A DNA stretch of 5,188 bases, taken from positions 1 through 5,188 of the forward strand of contig JAQXJQ010000029.1 in the NCBI GenBank assembly GCA_029009035.1, read 5' to 3'. This DNA comes from Oscillospiraceae bacterium (GTDB lineage: Bacteria; Bacillota; Clostridia; Oscillospirales; Oscillospiraceae). Of this stretch, positions 1-4,147 are shown piece after piece. The position numbers and the translations under genes were made by a program. Position 1 is the first letter of the stretch. Each line of letters starts with the position of its first letter. The notes under the pieces are model-generated. The model did no database searches. It had not been told where the DNA came from and was given only the letters and a program-made list of their open reading frames with translations.

Positions 1-58
1 TGAAAACTCCGTCGCCACTCCCGGCGAAGGCGGCACTTCTGCCGAGGGCGGAGGATAA
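1..58 (+). CDS. 3' end of an upstream CDS with a Gly/Glu-rich tail (partial)
   Basis: In the frame starting at base 2, eighteen codons run to a TAA at 56-58 and read ENSVATPGEGGTSAEGGG. The third codon positions are mostly C, as in the genes downstream, so this frame is preferred over frame 3, which is also open (to a TAG at 75-77) but has poorer codon use. The tail is low complexity and carries no recognisable domain. In canonical F-ATPase operons the gene before the c subunit encodes subunit a, so this could be the C-terminus of an a-like protein with an added flexible tail, but nothing visible here proves that. The 5' part lies outside the window. Confidence 0.5.
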   Translation, partial: ENSVATPGEGGTSAEGGG

Positions 59-88
59 CCGACGGTTCCAAGCATAGACAGTACATTG

Positions 89-117
89 CGCCCGGGTCGG
101 GGGACCCGACCCGGGCG
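89..117 (+). promoter_or_regulatory. Perfect 13-bp GC-rich hairpin in the leader of the c-subunit gene
   Basis: Arm 89-101 (CGCCCGGGTCGGG) is the exact reverse complement of arm 105-117, with a 3-nt GGA loop at 102-104. Twelve of the 13 pairs are G-C. No T tract follows: the downstream bases are GGGCAAAGGAAGG, so it does not look like an intrinsic terminator. It lies 4 nt before the Shine-Dalgarno of the c-like gene. It may act as an mRNA processing or stability element that raises expression of the c-like protein, which is needed in many copies per complex. That role is inference. Confidence 0.6.
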
Positions 118-121
118 GGCA

Positions 122-129
122 AAGGAAGG
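122..129 (+). promoter_or_regulatory. Ribosome binding site of the c-like gene
   Basis: AAGGAAGG lies 8 nt upstream of the ATG at 138, followed by the A/T-rich spacer TAAAAATT. This strong, unstructured site directly after the GC hairpin fixes the start codon and fits high expression of a multicopy subunit. Confidence 0.6.
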
Positions 130-137
130 TAAAAATT

Positions 138-383
138 ATGGAAGGCGTATTAGCTACCACAATGTCCGCCATCGGATGGATGGTGGGTCTGGCGTTTCTG
201 GGCCTGGGGATCGGCCTGGGGATCATGGGTTCCAAGGTGGCGGAGGCAGTGGGCCGCAACCCTGAGACCAAGAGCGATGTTGTCCACTCCGTGCTGATGG
301 TCGCCATCGTTCTGGTGATCCTGCTGCTGCTGCTGTTTGTTTTCATTTTCCTGCTGCTGTTTTTCAATCCCTTCCTGGCCTGA
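138..383 (+). CDS. atpE: F-type ATPase c-subunit-like proteolipid lacking the ion-binding carboxylate
   Basis: This 81-residue protein is two membrane helices joined by a polar loop, the size and shape of F-type c subunits, which form the rotor ring. Helix 1 (about residues 10-32) carries the Gly-rich packing motif GLGIGLGIMG (22-31). The loop EAVGRNPE (36-43) is the classic c-subunit RNP/RQP loop that contacts gamma and epsilon. Helix 2 (about 48-76) is almost only V, I, L and F. In canonical c subunits an Asp or Glu lies 20 residues after the loop Arg (E. coli R41 to D61). Here R40+20 is V60 (codon GTG, 315-317), and no acidic residue follows D47. The ring can probably form but should not bind H+ or Na+ in the usual way. 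The start is supported by AAGGAAGG 8 nt upstream. The family call is firm; loss of ion transport is inferred from the missing residue. Confidence 0.85.
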   Translation: MEGVLATTMSAIGWMVGLAFLGLGIGLGIMGSKVAEAVGRNPETKSDVVHSVLMVAIVLVILLLLLFVFIFLLLFFNPFLA

Positions 384-418
384 GCGGCCGGAACGGAAAG
401 ACCAGCAATTCTTGAAGA

Positions 419-425
419 GGGGAGG
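419..425 (+). promoter_or_regulatory. Ribosome binding site deciding the start of the b/delta-like gene
   Basis: GGGGAGG ends at 425. An in-frame GTG at 425-427 overlaps this site, so it is unlikely to be the start. ATG at 431 (5-nt spacer) and ATG at 434 (8-nt spacer) both fit. Confidence 0.55.
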
Positions 426-430
426 TGCGC

Positions 431-1192
431 ATGATGAAATTGACATTCCTTGCGGTGGTGATCGTCATGATCGTGCTCATTGGATTTGTCCTGCTCGTCC
501 TGCGCAGCCTGACCATATCTGCCGGGATCCGCATTCGGGCGGATATGGTGAAGCTATTGCAATCGTATGACCGAATTCTTGAGGAGAAAAGCCGGGAGAT
601 CAAGCGCCTCCAGAAAGAGCTGGAGGAGATGCCAGATCCCGCCGCGAGACCGGAACCGGTACAATCGGAGCCGGTGTCCACAGAACCTCAGGAACGGGGG
701 AGCGCGTCCATTCCCGAGGCCGCGGAGTACCGCCATTCGGCCTTCGGCGACAGCTATGGGGCCGTCCGGGACTATTTCATGCTCTCGGAACAGGACAAAC
801 AGGCCCTGGTGGAGCAGGTGCGGAAGGAAGAGGCGGGAACGCCCCGGGGCGCCGCCGCCGCGGCATTGCGGCAGTCCCTCTCCTACGATACCGTGTTCCG
901 TATGACCCTGCTCTCCCCGGAGGAGCAGCTGCGGCTCCTGGATACCTCCCTCAATGACAACGATTGGACCCTGCTGAGAGATTTCTGCGAGGAACAGGGC
1001 GACACGCCCTTCAACATCACCCGCTTCTGCGACTGGCTGGAAGAGCTCAGCCATCTGGAGAGCGGAGAGATCCTTGTGCGCGGGAGCGGCGATGCTTCCG
1101 GTGATGGCCAGAACGGTATCTGTGAAGGTATCCGTATTGTGGTCGGCAATAAGCTGTATGATTACAGTATCGATGAAAGAGAGATCAGCTGA
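431..1192 (+). CDS. Membrane-anchored b/delta-like peripheral stalk protein
   Basis: The product is 253 residues from ATG 431 (252 from ATG 434). One N-terminal membrane segment (about 4-25) is followed by a short charged helix with coiled-coil character (about 33-67, including SREIKRLQKELEEM), a Pro/Glu-rich linker (68-96) and a helical domain. The C-terminal stretch GIRIVVGNKLYDYSI (233-247) resembles the C-terminal signature of F-type delta subunits (GGvxixVGdkvxDgS). This suggests one protein combining the b anchor with a delta-like cap, comparable in principle to the b-delta fusions of mycobacteria. Its position between c and alpha, where atpF and atpH normally sit, supports this, and no separate delta gene is present. 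The helical stalk is far shorter than the roughly 110-residue stalk of normal b. The stop codon overlaps the alpha start (TGATG), so the two are probably translationally coupled. The delta assignment rests on one motif and on position. Confidence 0.65.
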   Translation: MMKLTFLAVVIVMIVLIGFVLLVLRSLTISAGIRIRADMVKLLQSYDRILEEKSREIKRLQKELEEMPDPAARPEPVQSEPVSTEPQERGSASIPEAAEYRHSAFGDSYGAVRDYFMLSEQDKQALVEQVRKEEAGTPRGAAAAALRQSLSYDTVFRMTLLSPEEQLRLLDTSLNDNDWTLLRDFCEEQGDTPFNITRFCDWLEELSHLESGEILVRGSGDASGDGQNGICEGIRIVVGNKLYDYSIDEREIS

Positions 1193-2529
1193 TGAACAGT
1201 TATGTAGATGAGGTCGTTCGTAAAAAGATCGACGAAATTGAGTCGGGAAAGAATATTTATGAGCTGGGCCGCGTCAGAAGCGTGCAGAGCTACATGCTGG
1301 AGATCAGCGGAATGGAGAATGCCGCATACTTTGACCGCGTGGTCATCGAAAGCCCCGGTATGGGTCAGGTGGCCGAGGGGTATGTGGACCGCATCGGAAA
1401 AGACTCCGTCACCGTGGCACTGACCCGGAAGGACGGGCCGGTTCTGGTGGGTGACGAGGCCATCTGCACCGGCAAGGAGTTCACCATGCAGTTCGCACCC
1501 CAGTCTATCGGCCATGTGGTGGATATGTTCGGCAAGGACCTGCTGGTGGGCGAGCGGTTCAGCGAGCTGCTGGACCTGCCCGTGGAGTCCCCCAACATCC
1601 CCATCATGGACCGCGGTACGGTGAACCGCCCGTTCTACACCGGCATTGTGGGCATCGACCTGATGTACCCCGTGGGCCGCGGACAGCGTCAGCTGATCAT
1701 CGGTGACAAAAAGACCGGTAAGACTCAGGTGACGCTGGACGCCATCGCCAACCAGAAGACCGGCGATATGCTGTGCATCTATGTGGCCATCGGCAAGACC
1801 AAGAAAGAGGTCAAGTCCATTTACGCGGAGCTGCTCCGCCGCGGCGCCATGGAGCACACCATCATCATTGCCGCGTTTAACGACGAGTGTCCCCCTGTGC
1901 TGCGCAACACTCCCTACGCGGCGCTGACCATCGCCCAGTACTTCCTGCTGCAGGAGGGCCGGGACGTGTTTGTGGCCATCGACGATCTGAAGCGCCACGC
2001 CGACGTCTGCCGTGAGATCGCGCTGCTCTCCGGCAAGGTGCCCGGCCGCGACGCCTATCCCCCCGATATTTTCTTCTCCCACGCCAGCCTGCTGGAGCAG
2101 GGCTGCCAGCACAAAAACGGCGGTTCCATCACCATCCTGCCCATCTGTGAGACCAAGGGCGGAGATATCACCGACTATATTTCCACCAACATCATCTCCA
2201 TCACCGACGGACAGATCGTGCTCTCTTCCAAGAACTTCGAGCGCGGTCAGCGGCCTGCCATCGACTACGGCCTGTCGGTGTCCCGTCTGGGCGGCGCCGT
2301 TCAGACCCGGGATATCAAGCGCACCAGTGCGGCGATGCGCCGGGAACTGCTGGCCTATCTGGAGTCCCGCGAGGTCTATGAGCTGACCAATGAGAGCGAG
2401 ATGGGACCCGAGCTGCAGGAGCGTATGCGCCGCGGCCGGCGCATCGTGGACAAGCTGAGCCAGAATAAGTTCAGCCCCAAAAACGAAGCGGAGATCCTTG
2501 ACAGCTTCAAGGAACTGATGGACGGTTAA
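1192..2529 (+). CDS. atpA: F-type ATPase alpha-like (regulatory) subunit, C-terminally shortened
   Basis: This 445-residue protein aligns by eye with F1 alpha over its length. It has an N-terminal beta-barrel (about 22-95), RGQRQLIIGD leading into the P-loop GDKKTGKT (171-178), VFVAIDDLKRHA at the Walker B region (259-270), and the run PGRDAYPPDIFFSHASLLE (284-302). It also has GSITILPICET (311-321), TNIISITDGQ (332-341) and SVSRLGG (362-368), whose R365 matches the alpha arginine finger that reaches the neighbouring beta active site. Canonical alpha is about 500-510 residues; here the protein stops near the position matching the QKQYAPMS region, losing about 55 C-terminal residues. K202 stands where alpha normally has Gln (the position of the beta catalytic Glu). 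The start ATG overlaps the preceding stop by one base; AAAGAGAG at 1176-1183 is a weak ribosome site, so coupling is likely. The alpha identity is secure, the system divergent. Confidence 0.9.
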   Translation: MNSYVDEVVRKKIDEIESGKNIYELGRVRSVQSYMLEISGMENAAYFDRVVIESPGMGQVAEGYVDRIGKDSVTVALTRKDGPVLVGDEAICTGKEFTMQFAPQSIGHVVDMFGKDLLVGERFSELLDLPVESPNIPIMDRGTVNRPFYTGIVGIDLMYPVGRGQRQLIIGDKKTGKTQVTLDAIANQKTGDMLCIYVAIGKTKKEVKSIYAELLRRGAMEHTIIIAAFNDECPPVLRNTPYAALTIAQYFLLQEGRDVFVAIDDLKRHADVCREIALLSGKVPGRDAYPPDIFFSHASLLEQGCQHKNGGSITILPICETKGGDITDYISTNIISITDGQIVLSSKNFERGQRPAIDYGLSVSRLGGAVQTRDIKRTSAAMRRELLAYLESREVYELTNESEMGPELQERMRRGRRIVDKLSQNKFSPKNEAEILDSFKELMDG

Positions 2530-2535
2530 CCACCG

Positions 2536-2542
2536 AAGGAGG
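2536..2542 (+). promoter_or_regulatory. Ribosome binding site supporting the GTG start of the gamma-like gene
   Basis: AAGGAGG, a near-perfect Shine-Dalgarno, lies 8 nt before GTG 2551. The frame is closed upstream by the alpha TAA at 2527-2529, which is in frame with gamma. The short N-terminus is therefore real and not a mis-called start. Confidence 0.65.
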
Positions 2543-2550
2543 GCCACAGG

Positions 2551-3336
2551 GTGAATATCAAGACCATCGTTAAGGTCATGAATTTCCATGCGCTGCTGCG
2601 GGTGGATCGCGCCCATCGGGATGCGGACCAATATCAGATGCTGGAGCGAGAGGTCGCCCGGATGATCGACATTATCCAGAACAACCGCAACTTTATTCTG
2701 GATAAGTGGACGCTGACCGCCAAGGAGGACGCGCCCCGGCTGCGCATCTATATCGGCTCGGATCTGGGCTTCTGCGGCGCCGCCAATGCCTCGGTCAACT
2801 CCATGCTGGATGAGGAGATCCCGGAAAACACGGTGATCACCATCGGCAAAAAGGTCCGCAAGCGTGAGCTGGTGGACCTGAGCATCCAGCGCGAGGAGTT
2901 TGAGGCGCGGTACGACGAGATCGAGGCGATCTTGGCGGACGGCGTGCGCCACCGCCGCTATTCCGGTATCGACCTGTGCTATGACCACTATTACAACATG
3001 ACCCATATCGAGCCGGTGAAAAAGACGGTTTTCCCCATTGAGCTGGAGCGTGATGAGCTGGAGACCTATACGGAGGACTTCTCGGTGGAAGGTTCCGACA
3101 TCAATACCATGATGGAGGACCTGATCATCACCTACCTGAACTATGAGGTCAAGACCGCTGCGGTCAACGCCTATGCCTCGGAGAATATCCTGCGGCAGAA
3201 CGCGACCAATGAATCGCTGAAGCGAGTGGAAGAGATGGAGGAAGAGGCCCGCTGGGAGGAGCGAAAGAGCCGCAACGAAAAGGCGGCCCGCAGCGTGATC
3301 GATTCCTATATCAAGATGAAATACCGCGCACGGTAA
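2551..3336 (+). CDS. atpG: F-type ATPase gamma-like central shaft subunit
   Basis: The protein has 261 residues; canonical gamma has about 285-290. The N-terminal helix begins at IVKVMNFHALLRVDRAHRDA (6-25), which aligns with the ITKAMxMVAAxKxxKA helix of gamma. About 15 residues normally before it are absent, and an in-frame stop 24 nt upstream excludes an earlier start. IGSDLGFCGAANAS (68-81) corresponds to the gamma signature xxSDRGLCGGxN. YASENILRQNATNES (208-222) matches ASExxRMxAMxxATxNA at the start of the C-terminal helix. The remainder is a very charged helix ending in YIKMKYRAR, unlike the more hydrophobic end of normal gamma that turns inside the alpha3beta3 bearing. Gamma would be the rotor axle joining the alpha/beta head to the c-like ring. 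Its place directly after alpha is canonical. The identity is well supported by the two signatures; mechanical consequences are inference. Confidence 0.85.
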   Translation: MNIKTIVKVMNFHALLRVDRAHRDADQYQMLEREVARMIDIIQNNRNFILDKWTLTAKEDAPRLRIYIGSDLGFCGAANASVNSMLDEEIPENTVITIGKKVRKRELVDLSIQREEFEARYDEIEAILADGVRHRRYSGIDLCYDHYYNMTHIEPVKKTVFPIELERDELETYTEDFSVEGSDINTMMEDLIITYLNYEVKTAAVNAYASENILRQNATNESLKRVEEMEEEARWEERKSRNEKAARSVIDSYIKMKYRAR

Positions 3337-3371
3337 GTACCGCTGAGAAAGAGAAAGGACCGTGAGAGATT

Positions 3372-4145
3372 ATGGCCGAAGTAATTGCGATCACCAACCA
3401 AAAGGGCGGCGTGGGTAAGACCACCACGACCTTGAATTTTGGCGCCGGTCTGAAAAAACAGGGCAAGCGCGTCCTGTTTGTGGACATGGACCCCCAGTGC
3501 AGCCTGAGTTATATCATGGGCGGCGATTGCTCCGGAGCAATTGCTTCCACCCGGGACCTTCTGCTGAACCCAAGGCTCGATCCGATCATTGCGGTGCAGT
3601 GCCTGAAGGAGGGAGACCTCATCTGCGCCCATCCCGGACTGAGCGCCATGGATGTGATGCTGACCCAGGCGGGCAAGGAGTTCCGGCTGCAGACAGCCCT
3701 TCAGCAGCTGGCCATGCGCTACGATTACATTGTGATCGACAGTCCCCCCAACCTGGGCATTCTCACGGTCAACATTCTGACCGCATCCCACGGCGTGATC
3801 ATTCCCGCTCTGGCGGATATCTTCAGCCTGCAGGGTGTCGGACAGCTTTACTCCACCATTCAGGCGGTCAAGAACTACTGCAACCCGGGACTGCATATCT
3901 ACGGTATTCTGCTGGGCCGTCACACCGATCGGTTTATCCTCCACCGCTCTATGAGAGATATGCTGGAGGATACCGCCCGCCAGATCGAGACCCGGGTGTT
4001 CAAGGCCTCTATTCGAGACGCCGTTGCGGTCCGCGAGGCGGAGGCGGCACAGCAAAGTATTTTCACCTATGCCCCCAAGAGCAAGCAAGCCAGGGACTAT
4101 GAGGCCTTTGTGGATGAATTCTTACATATGCGAGGAGCTCGTTGA
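3372..4145 (+). CDS. ParA/Soj-family ATPase within the F-type ATPase operon
   Basis: The 257-residue protein shows a complete ParA fold: the deviant Walker A NQKGGVGKTT (9-18) with signature lysine K11 and P-loop K16, the A' motif VLFVDMDPQCS (34-44), Walker B YIVIDSPPNLG (119-129, with D123), and the C-terminal RVFKASIRDAVAVREAEA and YAPKSKQARDYEAF runs typical of chromosomal and plasmid Soj/ParA proteins. Such ATPases form ATP-dependent dimers, usually bind DNA or a membrane, and position cargo; a partner with a basic N-terminus commonly stimulates their ATPase. No ParB or parS-like element is visible. The gene starts 35 nt after gamma and ends 2 nt before the beta-like gene, so it is part of the same operon and codon use matches its neighbours. 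Upstream AAAGGA (3354-3359) is a weak, distant ribosome site. The fold is certain; the function in this context (positioning or assembling the ATPase) is inference. Confidence 0.9.
   Translation: MAEVIAITNQKGGVGKTTTTLNFGAGLKKQGKRVLFVDMDPQCSLSYIMGGDCSGAIASTRDLLLNPRLDPIIAVQCLKEGDLICAHPGLSAMDVMLTQAGKEFRLQTALQQLAMRYDYIVIDSPPNLGILTVNILTASHGVIIPALADIFSLQGVGQLYSTIQAVKNYCNPGLHIYGILLGRHTDRFILHRSMRDMLEDTARQIETRVFKASIRDAVAVREAEAAQQSIFTYAPKSKQARDYEAFVDEFLHMRGAR
4132..4137 (+). promoter_or_regulatory. Ribosome binding site of the beta-like gene, inside the parA-like gene
   Basis: GAGGAG lies within the last codons of the ParA-like gene, 10 nt before GTG 4148. An in-frame TTG at 4142 is only 4 nt away and overlaps the ParA stop, so it is less likely. 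Placement of the site within the upstream gene implies coupled translation of the ParA-like and beta-like proteins. Confidence 0.45.
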
Positions 4146-4147
4146 CT

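Noticed and set aside
89..117. Rho-independent terminator
   Set aside because: The stem is strong, but no T run follows and a ribosome site and gene start come directly after it.
425..430. GTG start at 425 for the b/delta-like gene
   Set aside because: The codon overlaps its own ribosome binding site; ATG 431 or 434 has normal spacing.
1162..3006. 614-codon open frame on the minus strand
   Set aside because: It lies opposite alpha and gamma, which have clear family motifs. Long antisense open frames are expected from the strong GC preference at third positions, and its His/Val/Leu/Asp-rich translation shows no domain.
3306..4088. 260-codon minus-strand open frame
   Set aside because: It lies opposite the ParA-like gene, whose Walker motifs leave no doubt about the coding strand.
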